A DNA stretch of 64,000 nucleotides from Bacillus sp. NEB1478. Lineage in GTDB: Bacteria; Bacillota; Bacilli; Bacillales; Fictibacillaceae. The DNA is taken from the NCBI RefSeq assembly GCF_031582965.1, contig NZ_CP134049.1, positions 248,001-312,000 of the forward strand, written 5' to 3'. The notes beneath the pieces were generated by a model. The model ran no database searches. It worked only from the letters and a program-made list of their open reading frames with translations, and was not told the DNA's origin. This document shows, in pieces, positions 14,340-23,191 of the stretch (its first letter is position 1; each line of letters starts with the position of its first letter). The position numbers and the translations under genes were made by a program.

Positions 14340-16004
14340 ATGGCATCAGCATTTTCGACTTTTAAAAGACAGGAAACGATACAGAATTTGAAGCAGGAAA
14401 AGCTTGATCTGCTTGTAATCGGGGGCGGTGTTACAGGTGCTGGTATTTTGTTAGATGCACAAACGCGCGGGATGAAGACAGGACTTGTGGAGATGCAGGA
14501 TTTTGCAGCAGGTACTTCTAGTCGTTCAACGAAACTTGTACATGGCGGATTGCGCTACTTAAAGCAGTTCGAAATCAAGCTCGTAGCAGAAGTGGGGAAA
14601 GAGCGTGCTGTTGTCTATGAAAATGCGCCACACGTAACAACACCAGAATGGATGCTTCTACCCATCTATAAAAATGGTACCTTCGGAAAGTTTTCCACCT
14701 CGATCGGTTTAAAAGTATATGATTTTTTAGCAGGCGTAAAACGAAAAGAACGCCGGAAAATGCTATCAGCTTCAGAAACATTAAAGCATGAGCCATTGCT
14801 TAAAAAGCGCGGTCTTTTAGGCGGCGGCTATTATGTAGAGTACAAAACAGATGATGCCCGATTAACGCTTGAAATTATGAAAGAAGCCGTTCACCAGGGT
14901 GCATCAGCTGTTAACTATACGAAAGTAACGGGCTTTATTTACGACGGTAAAAAAGTAATCGGGGCCAAAGTTCAAGATCAATTAACAGGTGAAAACCATG
15001 AGATATATGCGAAGAAAATCGTCAATGCGACAGGACCATGGGTTGACTTGCTTCGTGAAGAGGATCGTTCGAAAACAGGCAAAGAAATTCATCATACAAA
15101 AGGTATCCACCTTGTAATTGATGGTTCAAGATTCCCTCTAAAACAAGCGGTTTATTTTGATACAGAAGATGGCCGTATGGCGTTTGCGATCCCAAGAGCA
15201 GGCAAAACTTACGTAGGAACAACGGATACGGATTATAAGGGAGACCTTGCAAACCCTGGTATGACAGAGGAAGACTTAAATTATGTACTGGATGCGATCC
15301 ACTTTATGTTCCCTGACGTAAAAATCACACGTGACGATGTGGAATCATCATGGTCAGGTTTGCGCCCGCTTATCCATGAACCGAAAAAGGGACCATCTGA
15401 GATTTCCAGAAAAGATGAAGTGTTCCATTCGCCGTCAGGATTGCTGACGATTGCAGGAGGCAAGCTTACAGGATACCGTAAAATGGCTGAAAAAGTAGTA
15501 GATATCGTTCGCGATCAGCTTCGTGAAGAAGAAAATGCTAAATTCCCCGACTGCCGAACAGAGCATATGGAATTGTCCGGTGGTAAAATTGGCGGCAGCG
15601 CAAACTTTGCTGACTTTTTCCTATCAAAAGTGCAAGAAGGCTTAGGTTTAGGATTGGAGGAAGCGAAGGCAAGCGAGCTTGTTCGGCGCTATGGAACAAA
15701 CACTGATATCGTGTACGGATATTTAAAAGAGCGCGGAGGTGAAGCGAAAGCTTATAACATCCCGAAGAGTTTATATGCTTCACTTTTATACGCATTGGAT
15801 TACGAAATGGCATCTACGCCTTCAGACTTTTTAATTCGCCGAATCTCTGCACTATATTTCGATATCGACACCGTTTACAAATGGAAAGAAGGCGTCATCA
15901 ACTGTATGACAGACAAATTGAACTGGAATGAAGACCAAAAACGCGAACATTTAGAAGCATTTGAAGAACAATTGATACTGTCTATAGAAGCGATGAAAGC
16001 GTAA
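14340..16004 (+). CDS. glpD: Aerobic glycerol-3-phosphate dehydrogenase
   Basis: Membrane-associated flavoenzyme that oxidises glycerol-3-phosphate to dihydroxyacetone phosphate and passes electrons to the quinone pool. It is 554 residues. The N-terminal FAD-binding motif is LVIGGGVTGAGI (about residues 25-36), followed by GTSSRSTKLVHGGLRYL, a GlpD signature. The C-terminal helical domain is present. The ribosome-binding site AAGGAGTGAAG precedes the ATG. It has its own promoter and GlpP-type leader, so it is a separate transcript from glpFK. Confidence 0.97.
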   Translation: MASAFSTFKRQETIQNLKQEKLDLLVIGGGVTGAGILLDAQTRGMKTGLVEMQDFAAGTSSRSTKLVHGGLRYLKQFEIKLVAEVGKERAVVYENAPHVTTPEWMLLPIYKNGTFGKFSTSIGLKVYDFLAGVKRKERRKMLSASETLKHEPLLKKRGLLGGGYYVEYKTDDARLTLEIMKEAVHQGASAVNYTKVTGFIYDGKKVIGAKVQDQLTGENHEIYAKKIVNATGPWVDLLREEDRSKTGKEIHHTKGIHLVIDGSRFPLKQAVYFDTEDGRMAFAIPRAGKTYVGTTDTDYKGDLANPGMTEEDLNYVLDAIHFMFPDVKITRDDVESSWSGLRPLIHEPKKGPSEISRKDEVFHSPSGLLTIAGGKLTGYRKMAEKVVDIVRDQLREEENAKFPDCRTEHMELSGGKIGGSANFADFFLSKVQEGLGLGLEEAKASELVRRYGTNTDIVYGYLKERGGEAKAYNIPKSLYASLLYALDYEMASTPSDFLIRRISALYFDIDTVYKWKEGVINCMTDKLNWNEDQKREHLEAFEEQLILSIEAMKA

Positions 16005-16023
16005 GCGTAAGAAGGAGAAGGGG

Positions 16024-16050
16024 AAAACCTGTAGAGATACAGGTTTTTTC
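16024..16050 (+). terminator. Terminator after glpD
   Basis: AAAACCTGTA pairs with TACAGGTTTT around GAGA, with a T-run. Confidence 0.9.
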
Positions 16051-16069
16051 TTTGGGATTATTTTGTTAT

Positions 16070-16235
16070 TTCTCTTCATTGACAGGTAGATTGAAGTGAA
16101 AGGTGTGAGACTCCTGCGGGAGCAGCGTGACAGGTGAGACCCTGTAGGTGCAAAGCACATTGTGGCTCACCGCACGCCCCGCGGAAAGCGAGCATCCTGA
16201 AACGGAGATCTACTATTCCACTTTGTTGCACGACG
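16070..16235. mobile_element. MITE-like interspersed repeat, copy B
   Basis: Holds GAGACTCCTGCGGGAGCAGC, GACAGGTGAGACCC, GGCTCACCGCACGCCCCGC and GGAAAGCGAGCATCCTG in the family order. The left flank CTTCATTGACAGGTAGATTG matches copy G. It lies between the glpD terminator and phased array 2. Confidence 0.75.
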
Positions 16236-16236
16236 T

Positions 16237-16350
16237 GTCGGATTTTGTCTGTTCGTGGTTAACTCGATTTTTACGTGGAATTATGGAAAATAACGTGGGT
16301 AAAAATCGTTTGACTGTGGATATATTGAAGATTACCGTGGATATGTTGCC
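16237..16350. repeat. Phased repeat array, locus 2 (ACGTGGAATTAT / GTGGATAT word)
   Basis: A GTCGGATTTTGTCTGTTC head at 16237 is followed 18 bp later by GTGG at 16255, then at 16275, 16295, 16316 and 16337 (20-21 bp steps). It lies in the convergent gap between glpD and the minus-strand DUF1722 gene. Confidence 0.85.
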
Positions 16351-16361
16351 CTTGAAGGGAA

Positions 16362-16411
16362 AAACAAAAGGATGTTCCCGCTCAAATTCGGGGAACATCC
16401 TTTTGTTTTAA
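16362..16411. terminator. Long bidirectional terminator
   Basis: AAAACAAAAGGATGTTCCC pairs with its complement around a loop of about 10 bases, with T-runs possible on both strands. Confidence 0.8.
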
Positions 16412-16517
16412 TAATCCGAAATGCGGAAATGGCTGGTACAGCCCCGACAAGCAAAAGGGGATGGGCTAAGAAGGCGCTTTTTGCCTTCAGGACCATATAA
16501 CTTTTGACCTCGAGGGG

Positions 16518-16913
16518 CTAGACGTTGTAGCTAGACAAAGTAGATTTGTTTAAGTAGTCAGATGGATATTTTTCTAACAAATATTGAAGGAAAAGCATCA
16601 TTTCATACGGAATTTCATCTATTGATTCAGCTTCTAAGTCTTTCATTTGATCCAATAAAGAAAAAAAGTGTTTTTTGTCCTCTTCAGCCGCAGATTTTTT
16701 AAAATAGCCCCAGATGTGCTCAAGTGTATTTACCGTCGCTTTTACGTTATATGGCTCATTTCTATATTTTACGATGAGATGCTGAATTTTTTTATAATCC
16801 TCATCACACAAAGCGTCCCGCATTTTGCTTTGAATGTCCTTATAAAAAGCATAACCCTTTGCCATAATGGCGTATTTCTCACTGGCCCATCGCAATTCGG
16901 TTTCTTTTTTCAC
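16518..16913 (-). CDS. DUF1722 (YbgA-like) protein
   Basis: A 131-residue cytosolic protein. It starts at GTG (16913) with AAGGAG upstream. The family features visible are an N-terminal WASEKYAIMAKGYAFY, the central NTLEHIWGYFKK and a C-terminal IPYEMMLFLQYLLEKYPSDYL, which match DUF1722 as I know it. The function of the family is not established; it is sometimes found with photolyase or DUF523 genes, which is not the case here. It may share a transcript with nothing else, as the next minus-strand gene (16942) lies 28 bp upstream and could be its operon partner. Confidence 0.75.
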   Translation of the reverse strand: MKKETELRWASEKYAIMAKGYAFYKDIQSKMRDALCDEDYKKIQHLIVKYRNEPYNVKATVNTLEHIWGYFKKSAAEEDKKHFFSLLDQMKDLEAESIDEIPYEMMLFLQYLLEKYPSDYLNKSTLSSYNV

Positions 16914-16941
16914 AAGAAATCACTCCTTAAAGGCAGTTGTC

Positions 16942-17139
16942 TTACATATAAACATAAAGAGCAAGTGCGATCAATGAAATCACGATTAAAACTGCATAAA
17001 TAGACGTCAGCCGTACGAGATTTTCTTTCGTAGAGCTGCTGTATTTCTCATCCTGCGTGCGGGAAATCAAGATTGTTCCCACTAAACCGCCTATTGAAAT
17101 GACAACAATTAAAAAATAAGCAATCCACCATAAATTCAT
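16942..17139 (-). CDS. Small two-helix membrane protein
   Basis: A 65-residue protein with two hydrophobic segments (about residues 5-25 and 43-63), separated by a polar loop SRTQDEKYSSSTKENLVRLT. The ATG at 17139 has AGGGGAG upstream. It is directly upstream of the DUF1722 gene on the same strand (28 bp), so the two may be cotranscribed, and is divergent from the nuo operon. I do not recognise the family. Confidence 0.6.
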   Translation of the reverse strand: MNLWWIAYFLIVVISIGGLVGTILISRTQDEKYSSSTKENLVRLTSIYAVLIVISLIALALYVYM

Positions 17140-17283
17140 AAAGATCTCCCCTTACTTTTTTTCCTTTAATCATACTGCTGTTTTTGTAAATAAACCCATT
17201 TAGAATTTACAGGATTGTGAACTTTTCTGTAGAAAAATAAGGTAACAACCTTTTTATAGTGAATAGATTTAAAATAGGTTTCA

Positions 17284-17312
17284 TCGACACAAAATTTGGA
17301 ATTTGTTATAAT
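17284..17312 (+). promoter_or_regulatory. Probable sigma-A promoter of the nuo operon
   Basis: TCGACA at 17284-17289 and TATAAT at 17307-17312 with a 17-bp spacer, about 50 bp before nuoA. Confidence 0.7.
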
Positions 17313-17325
17313 TAAAGCGGTTTCA
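17312..17325. promoter_or_regulatory. Possible cre site just downstream of the nuo -10 box
   Basis: TTAAAGCGGTTTCA fits the cre pattern with one mismatch at position 2. It would put complex I under catabolite control; suggestive only. Confidence 0.4.
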
Positions 17326-17364
17326 CAATTTGAAAAATTCTGAGTTTTTATGGGGGTAGCCAGA

Positions 17365-17739
17365 ATGGAACTTTATCATCTATATCAAAACAATTACCTC
17401 ATCGTGGCCGTATTTCTTTTGTTAGGGATTCTTCTGCCGGTTGTTGCTTTGACAGCAGGTCGTTTATTGCGTCCTTATAAGCCGACGAAAGAAAAATACA
17501 CCACTTACGAAAGCGGGATTGAACCTTTTCACCAAAGCTGGGTTCAGTTTAATGTCCGCTATTATTTGTTTGCACTGATGTTCGTGATCTTCGATGTTGA
17601 AACAGTATTTCTATATCCATGGGCTGTTGCCTATGACAAGCTTGGAATATTTGCACTCATGGAAATGGCAATCTTTGTTGTTCTATTAACGCTAGGACTC
17701 GTATACGCATGGAAAAAGAAGGTGCTTAAATGGACATAA
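17365..17739 (+). CDS. nuoA: NADH-quinone oxidoreductase subunit A
   Basis: Membrane subunit at the quinone-site end of complex I. It has 124 residues from the ATG at 17365, preceded by GGGGGT; an in-frame ATG at 17350 would add five residues but lacks a site. There are three membrane helices, and the conserved loop [11 protein letters not shown] (about residues 43-53) and [14 protein letters not shown] are intact. Its 3' end overlaps the nuoB start by 10 bp. Confidence 0.95.
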   Translation: MELYHLYQNNYLIVAVFLLLGILLPVVALTAGRLLRPYKPTKEKYTTYESGIEPFHQSWVQFNVRYYLFALMFVIFDVETVFLYPWAVAYDKLGIFALMEMAIFVVLLTLGLVYAWKKKVLKWT

Positions 17740-18245
17740 AATGGGAACTGACAGCAGCAGAACGAGCTGAACTGGATCGCAACGTATTTATGGTCACACT
17801 CGAACAAGTGAAAGCGTGGGCACGCAGTAATTCATTATGGCCGCTGACGTTCGGTCTTGCTTGCTGTGCGATTGAGATGATGGGTACTGGATCCTCACAT
17901 TATGATCTGGACCGTTTCGGCAGTATATTCCGGACATCTCCAAGGCAATCCGATGTGATGATCGTTTCGGGTACAGTAACGAAAAAAATGGCTCCTGTTC
18001 TTAAGCGTTTGTATGAGCAGATGCCAGAACCAAAATGGGTGATCGCAATGGGATCATGCGCGACAGCAGGTGGTCCTTACATAAAATCTTACGCGGTTGT
18101 AAAAGGGGTCGACCAGATCGTTCCTGTAGATGTTTATATTCCAGGATGTCCGCCGAACCCAGCCGCACTCATTTACGGAATCAATAAACTTCAAGAAAAA
18201 ATTCGTTATGAAGCAAAGACCGGCAAGAAGGTGATGAGTGAATGA
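17730..18245 (+). CDS. nuoB: NADH-quinone oxidoreductase subunit B (cluster N2)
   Basis: Carries the last [4Fe-4S] cluster (N2) before quinone. It is 171 residues. The cluster ligands are visible as the double cysteine in [11 protein letters not shown], the cysteine in MGSCATAGG and the cysteine in [12 protein letters not shown]. The start lies within the nuoA end, and the stop overlaps the nuoC ATG. All ligands are present, so the subunit should be functional. Confidence 0.97.
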   Translation: MDIKWELTAAERAELDRNVFMVTLEQVKAWARSNSLWPLTFGLACCAIEMMGTGSSHYDLDRFGSIFRTSPRQSDVMIVSGTVTKKMAPVLKRLYEQMPEPKWVIAMGSCATAGGPYIKSYAVVKGVDQIVPVDVYIPGCPPNPAALIYGINKLQEKIRYEAKTGKKVMSE

Positions 18246-19549
18246 CAAATGAGCGTGATGATCAAAACCCGATCGCAAATGACGGTTTATCAATAGAAGA
18301 GCAAAAAAAGAAAGCAGCCGCAGAAGCAAAAGCAAAGGCGCTCGAGCTCGCGAAACAGCGTAAGGCCGAAAAAGAGGCTGAGGCACAAGCGACAGCCTCC
18401 GCACCAGAACCAGAGCTAACAAAAGAAGAGCTGAAGAAAAAAGCAGCCGCAGAAGCAAAGGCAAAAGCACTCGAACTCGCCAAACAGCGTAAGGCCGAAA
18501 AAGAAGCTGAGGTACAAGCGACAGCATCAGAACCTGAGCTCACAAAAGAAGAGCTGAAGAAAAAAGCAGCCGCAGAAGCAAAAGCAAAAGCGCTCGAACT
18601 CGCAAAACAGCGTAAAGCGGAAAAAGAAGCCGAATCAATTTCACAGGCAGAAGCTCCATCAGAAGAAACAGATGATCTGGCGAAACAAAAGGCACTTGCC
18701 GCAGCTAAGGCGAAAGCCGCTGCAGCCGCAAAAGCAAAGGCCGCCGCAGCTGCCAAAGCAAAAATGCTCAGAGATGCAGGCGGAGTAGAACCTGTGCAAG
18801 AAGCAGGTGCAGGAGACGACGAAAAAGCAAAAGCTGCCGCTAAGGCGAAAGCTGCTGCAGCCGCAAAAGCAAAGGCCGCCGCTGCTGCTAAAGCAAAAGC
18901 GCTGAGAGAAGCAGGCGGAGCAGAAACTACAGATGCAGGCGGAGCAGGTGACGATGAAAAAGCGAAAGCCATTGCAGCAGCGAAAGCGAAAGCTGCCGCA
19001 GCCGCAAAAGCGCGTGCCGCTGCAAACGCAAAAACAGCCGCAGAAGAGCCTGCAGAACCAGAAAAACCATCACCTAATCAGCCAATCCTAGACACCTACG
19101 TAAAAGTCATCAAAGAGCAGCTCGGACCAGATGTTTTAGAGGATGCTTATATCAATAAGCTATCAAAAGATGTGCCGACACTAGTCGCGAAACCAGAGAG
19201 CTATTATAAAATAGCAGATCTTTTAAAAAACAATGAAAAGTTGCGTTTTGACTATCTTTCTGAAATGCACGGCACCGATTTTGAAACACATTTCGAAGTG
19301 TACAACCACCTTTATTCTTATGAAATTCGGCAGTCTGTCGCTTTAAAAGTGAAAATTGACAGAAACAGCGCCACTACCCATTCCATTACCCCGTTATGGG
19401 AGGGTGCAAACTGGCCAGAGCGCGAAACGTTTGATCTATTAGGAATCATCTTTGAAGGTCATCCGAATTTGACGCGCATTATGATGCCAGATGATTGGGT
19501 GGGCTATCCGCTCCGAAAAGATTATGAACCGCACGACGTGGAGGTGTAA
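18242..19549 (+). CDS. nuoC: NADH-quinone oxidoreductase subunit C with long Ala/Lys/Glu repeat extension
   Basis: The C-terminal 155 residues (about 280-435) are an ordinary NuoC (30 kDa) domain, with [17 protein letters not shown] and the closing [12 protein letters not shown]. The first 275 residues are low-complexity: three copies of a unit around [20 protein letters not shown] (about residues 22-47, 65-90, 106-131), then three copies of an [13 protein letters not shown] unit (about 149-180, 194-226, 238-265), each of the first two followed by GGxE. This is predicted to be a highly charged helix. The start overlaps the nuoB stop and the frame is continuous, so the extension is translated. 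Repeat number probably varies between strains. Confidence 0.93.
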   Translation: MTNERDDQNPIANDGLSIEEQKKKAAAEAKAKALELAKQRKAEKEAEAQATASAPEPELTKEELKKKAAAEAKAKALELAKQRKAEKEAEVQATASEPELTKEELKKKAAAEAKAKALELAKQRKAEKEAESISQAEAPSEETDDLAKQKALAAAKAKAAAAAKAKAAAAAKAKMLRDAGGVEPVQEAGAGDDEKAKAAAKAKAAAAAKAKAAAAAKAKALREAGGAETTDAGGAGDDEKAKAIAAAKAKAAAAAKARAAANAKTAAEEPAEPEKPSPNQPILDTYVKVIKEQLGPDVLEDAYINKLSKDVPTLVAKPESYYKIADLLKNNEKLRFDYLSEMHGTDFETHFEVYNHLYSYEIRQSVALKVKIDRNSATTHSITPLWEGANWPERETFDLLGIIFEGHPNLTRIMMPDDWVGYPLRKDYEPHDVEV

Positions 19550-19552
19550 AGT

Positions 19553-20653
19553 ATGATCCGGACAGAAGAAATGCTCCTCAATGTAGGTCCACAGCACCCT
19601 AGTACACACGGTGTTTTCCGGATCGTACTCAAAATTGACGGAGAAACGATCATTGAAGCGACACCTGTAATCGGTTATTTGCACCGCGGAACAGAGAAAA
19701 TAGCTGAAAACCTGCAATACACGCAGATTATTCCGTACACAGACCGGATGGATTATTTAGCTGCGATGACGAATAACTACGTGATCTGTCATGCTGTTGA
19801 AACGATGATGAGTCTTGAAATTCCGGAACGTGCAGAATTTTTGCGTGTCATCGTTATGGAACTTGGACGAATCGCGAGTCACCTTGTTTGGTTTGGTACA
19901 TATTTGCTCGACATTGGTGCAATGAGCCCGTTTTTATACGCGTTTCGTGAACGTGAAGCCATCATTAATATGCTGAACGAAATTTGCGGTGCACGCCTGA
20001 CATTCAATTACATGCGTGTCGGCGGCGTGAAATGGGATGCCCCAGAAGGATGGATCGAGAAGGTACGCGATTTTATTCCATATATGAGGGAAGAACTTGC
20101 GGGTTATCATGACCTCGTTACAGGAAATGAGATCTTCCTCAACCGTGTAAAAGGAATCGGCTATTATTCGAAGGAAGAGGCGCTGAATTATTCGCTTAGC
20201 GGCGCTAACTTAAGATGTACCGGAACACAATGGGATCTTCGAAAAGATGAGCCTTATTCGATTTATAACCGTTTTGATTTTGATGTTCCTGTCTTTCATA
20301 CAGGAGATGCATGGGCGCGTTATCAGTGCCGTATGCAGGAGATTGAAGAGTCACTGAAAATTTTAGAACAAGCGGTAGAACAGTTTCCTGAAGAAGGACC
20401 AGTCATGGCGAAAGTGCCGCGTATCATCAAGCCTCCAAAAGGAGAGGCGTTCGTCAGAATCGAATCCCCTCGTGGAGAAATTGGCTGTTACATCGCTTCT
20501 GAAGGAAAGAAAGAGCCTTACCGCTTAAAGTTCCGCAGGCCGTCGTTTTATAACCTGCAGATCCTTCCAAAGCTTTTAGTCGGTGAAAACATATCCAACT
20601 TGATTACGATTTTAGGCGGAATTGACATTGTGCTCGGGGAGGTTGATGGCTGA
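19553..20653 (+). CDS. nuoD: NADH-quinone oxidoreductase subunit D
   Basis: The 49-kDa-type subunit, related to the large subunit of NiFe hydrogenases; it forms the quinone-binding pocket with NuoB. It is 366 residues. The opening NVGPQHPSTHGVFRIV and the middle MDYLAAMTNNY contain the His and Tyr residues of the pocket. The C-terminus ends ITILGGIDIVLGEVDG as usual. It starts 4 bp after nuoC and overlaps the nuoH start. Confidence 0.97.
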   Translation: MIRTEEMLLNVGPQHPSTHGVFRIVLKIDGETIIEATPVIGYLHRGTEKIAENLQYTQIIPYTDRMDYLAAMTNNYVICHAVETMMSLEIPERAEFLRVIVMELGRIASHLVWFGTYLLDIGAMSPFLYAFREREAIINMLNEICGARLTFNYMRVGGVKWDAPEGWIEKVRDFIPYMREELAGYHDLVTGNEIFLNRVKGIGYYSKEEALNYSLSGANLRCTGTQWDLRKDEPYSIYNRFDFDVPVFHTGDAWARYQCRMQEIEESLKILEQAVEQFPEEGPVMAKVPRIIKPPKGEAFVRIESPRGEIGCYIASEGKKEPYRLKFRRPSFYNLQILPKLLVGENISNLITILGGIDIVLGEVDG

Positions 20654-21654
20654 TGATGGAAGACCTTTTACACGCACAGCCTGGCTGGACGCACGTAGCC
20701 ATCTTTTTCGCGCTTGGTGCCGCACTGTTAATGACGGTATTAGGATTTGTGACGTATGCTATCTTAGCAGAGCGGAAAGTGCTCGGGTTCATGCAGATGC
20801 GTACCGGACCAAACCGTGTTGGAGGAAAATACGCACTGCTTCAGACGGTTGCGGACGTATTTAAATTATTAATAAAAGAAGATACCATTCCGAAGCTTGC
20901 GGACCGTCCGCTCTTTATTTTGGCACCGGTACTCGCTTTTGCGCCTGCGTTCATGGTGCTTGCAACGATTCCTTTTTCAAAGAACATGCAGTTTGCCGAT
21001 CTTGGTGTTGGTCTGCTGTATTATGTTGCGATCTCGGGGATATCAACAATCGGTATTTTAATGGGCGGTTGGGCTTCTAACAATAAGTATTCATTATTAG
21101 GCGGCATGCGTTCAGCGGCACAGATGATCTCATACGAAATTCCGCTTGTCATCTCGGTGATCGGTGTCATTTTATTTGCGGGCAGTCTGAACTTAAACGA
21201 TATTGTGGAAGGACAGCAAAATATCGCCTATATCTTTTTAACACCGATCGGCTTTATTGTCTTTTTAATATCGTCGATCGCTGAATTGAACCGTACTCCG
21301 TTTGACTTGCCTGAAGCAGAATCAGAGCTTGTAGCGGGATACCATGTTGAATACTCCGGCTTCCGCTGGGCATTCTTCATGCTGACAGAGTACGTGTATC
21401 TGTTCGCGATGGCGTCACTGACGACTGTCTTGTTTTTAGGCGGCTGGAACCCGATTCCGTTTTTAGGTTTTATACCAGGTATGATCTGGTTCGGGTTAAA
21501 GTTCAGCATCGTCGTGTTTTTTATGATCTGGATCCGCGGAACAATGCCTCGTCTGCGAGCCGATCAACTGATGGGCTTCGCTTGGAAAGTGCTTCTGCCG
21601 CTTGCCCTGTTAAATATTTTTGTCAGTGCGGCTGTAAAAGAACTGTTTTTATAG
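20653..21654 (+). CDS. nuoH: NADH-quinone oxidoreductase subunit H
   Basis: Membrane subunit that connects the quinone cavity to the proton-pumping arm. It is 333 residues with about eight helices. The signatures RKVLGFMQMRTGPNRVGG and AELNRTPFDLPEAESELVAG are present. A second ATG follows three bases after the first. After its stop comes a 275-bp interruption made of a MITE-like repeat before nuoI, unlike the overlapping genes elsewhere in this operon. Confidence 0.97.
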   Translation: MMEDLLHAQPGWTHVAIFFALGAALLMTVLGFVTYAILAERKVLGFMQMRTGPNRVGGKYALLQTVADVFKLLIKEDTIPKLADRPLFILAPVLAFAPAFMVLATIPFSKNMQFADLGVGLLYYVAISGISTIGILMGGWASNNKYSLLGGMRSAAQMISYEIPLVISVIGVILFAGSLNLNDIVEGQQNIAYIFLTPIGFIVFLISSIAELNRTPFDLPEAESELVAGYHVEYSGFRWAFFMLTEYVYLFAMASLTTVLFLGGWNPIPFLGFIPGMIWFGLKFSIVVFFMIWIRGTMPRLRADQLMGFAWKVLLPLALLNIFVSAAVKELFL

Positions 21655-21664
21655 ATTACTCTTT

Positions 21665-21900
21665 TAAAATTTGTTTTTCAAAAAGGCTTTTCACTAAAAG
21701 AGTTTGGTTTCAAAACTTCATCGACAAGTTAATAGGAGCGGAAGGGCGAGACTCCTCGAAAATGAACATCGCATTTTCTTCGTGCGATGTATGGCTGTCG
21801 AAGCTTTCCTTGTCCTGCGGAATGAGTGGGCTCACCGCCCGCCCCACGGAAAGCGAGCAGCCTGGAACGGAGATCAACTTCTCTCATAGCTGCAAAGGAA
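21665..21900. mobile_element. MITE-like interspersed repeat, copy C, inside the nuo operon
   Basis: Between nuoH and nuoI. It contains GCGAGACTCCTCGAAAATGA, CGTGCGATGTATGGCTGTCG, CCTTGTCCTGCGG and GGCTCACCGCCCGCCCC followed by GGAAAGCGAGCAGCCTGGAA, in the same order as copies E and G. The ends are decayed. It creates an artefactual N-terminal extension to the nuoI frame. Confidence 0.8.
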
Positions 21901-21929
21901 GACCAAAGCAGAAGGAGCGTGATCAGAGA

Positions 21930-22349
21930 ATGAAAGGTCTTGTAAAAGGATTAGGTTATACCGTTAAAAACCTGACGAAACAAAACGTCACAACAAGCTA
22001 TCCGGATGTACCGATCAACATGCCAGACCGTTTTCGCGGCATTCAAAAGTTTTATCCGGAAAAATGCATCGTCTGTAACCAATGCGCACAGATCTGTCCG
22101 ACAGACTGCATTCAGTTAACGGGCAAGCCGCATCCGGACCCGGCTAAAAAGGGAAAAATCATCGATACGTACGATATTAATTTCGAGATTTGTATTTTGT
22201 GCGACTTATGTACAGAGGTTTGTCCGACAGAAGCAATCGTCATGACCAACCAGTTCGAACTCGCTGAATACAGCCGTGATGAGCTGTTCAAAAATTTGGA
22301 GTGGCTTGACGAGAACGATGAAAACATTCGAAAGGAGAACAAAGCATGA
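21930..22349 (+). CDS. nuoI: NADH-quinone oxidoreductase subunit I (two [4Fe-4S] clusters)
   Basis: Ferredoxin-like subunit passing electrons to NuoB. The start is set at ATG 21930 (139 residues) behind GAAGGAG; the frame is open further upstream to 21582, but that part is repeat-derived and overlaps nuoH. Two intact cluster motifs are seen: CIVCNQCAQICPTDC and CILCDLCTEVCPTEA. The stop overlaps the nuoJ start. It is shorter than some homologues but has all eight ligands. Confidence 0.95.
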   Translation: MKGLVKGLGYTVKNLTKQNVTTSYPDVPINMPDRFRGIQKFYPEKCIVCNQCAQICPTDCIQLTGKPHPDPAKKGKIIDTYDINFEICILCDLCTEVCPTEAIVMTNQFELAEYSRDELFKNLEWLDENDENIRKENKA

Positions 22350-22861
22350 CCGGTGAAATGATTGCATTTTTCCTGCTCGCGCTTGCAGCCATTGCCGGCG
22401 GTGTTCTTCTCATTAATTTGACGAATGTTGTACACATGGTTGTTGCGCTAATTTTTACGTTTCTTGCGATCGCAGGAATTTATATTACATTGTCCGCTGA
22501 ATTTGTTGGGGTCGTGCAGGTTCTGATCTATTCCGGCGCGATAACCATCCTAATGCTGTTTGGGATCATGCTCACAAAGCATCAGGAACAAGAAAAGAAA
22601 GTGCCGCGTTTAAAAGTGTGGCTGACTGCACTGACAATCGGACTTTTCTTCCTGATCATGTACGGGAAGATTAAAGATCTTGATTTTGGACAGCAAAATG
22701 TGGAGCTGCACGTGGATAATACGAAGAAAATCGGAGTGGAGCTCTATTCCCATTATGTGATTCCGTTTGAACTGACTTCCGTATTGCTTTTAGTGGCTCT
22801 GATCGGGGCTATTATTCTCGCAAAACGGGACAGCGACGATGAAAAGGAGGCAAAAAAATGA
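22346..22861 (+). CDS. nuoJ: NADH-quinone oxidoreductase subunit J
   Basis: Membrane-arm subunit, 171 residues, five helices. The conserved middle helix with [20 protein letters not shown] is clearly the NuoJ signature (the pi-bulge helix region). The start overlaps the nuoI stop (ATGA), and its end overlaps the nuoK ATG by the same pattern, so the three are translationally coupled. Confidence 0.95.
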   Translation: MTGEMIAFFLLALAAIAGGVLLINLTNVVHMVVALIFTFLAIAGIYITLSAEFVGVVQVLIYSGAITILMLFGIMLTKHQEQEKKVPRLKVWLTALTIGLFFLIMYGKIKDLDFGQQNVELHVDNTKKIGVELYSHYVIPFELTSVLLLVALIGAIILAKRDSDDEKEAKK

Positions 22862-23172
22862 GCAGTGTTCCTTTGACAGCTTACTTGATGCTTGCCTTGA
22901 TTTTATTCTGTATCGGTTTGTTCGGTGCACTCACGAAACGAAACGCGGTTATCGTTTTGATTTCGATCGAATTGATGCTGAATGCCGTTAATATTAATCT
23001 AGTAGCTTTTGCAAAATATTCTTTGTTCCCGGGATTAAAGGGACAAATTTTCGCTTTGTTTACCATAACGGTCGCGGCCGCTGAAGCAGCTGTCGGGCTG
23101 GCGATCTTAATTGCGCTCTACCGCAATAGACAGACGGTAAATGTGGACGAAATGGATACGATGAAGCGGTAG
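22858..23172 (+). CDS. nuoK: NADH-quinone oxidoreductase subunit K
   Basis: Small antiporter-like membrane subunit, 104 residues and three helices. The two membrane glutamates important for proton transfer are visible in [16 protein letters not shown] and in [12 protein letters not shown]. The start overlaps the nuoJ stop. nuoL starts 19 bp downstream. Confidence 0.96.
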   Translation: MSSVPLTAYLMLALILFCIGLFGALTKRNAVIVLISIELMLNAVNINLVAFAKYSLFPGLKGQIFALFTITVAAAEAAVGLAILIALYRNRQTVNVDEMDTMKR

Positions 23173-23191
23173 GAGAGGAGATGGCGATAAA

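Noticed and set aside
16148..16411. Plus-strand frame of 87 codons after glpD
   Set aside because: It spans MITE-like copy B, phased array 2 and a terminator hairpin.
18262..18972. Long minus-strand frame opposite nuoC, Ala/Ser/Phe-rich
   Set aside because: It is the antisense of the low-complexity Ala/Lys/Glu extension, with no ribosome-binding site or independent support.
21582..21929. N-terminal extension of NuoI
   Set aside because: The frame overlaps nuoH and then crosses the repeat; NuoI homologues start close to the ATG at 21930.
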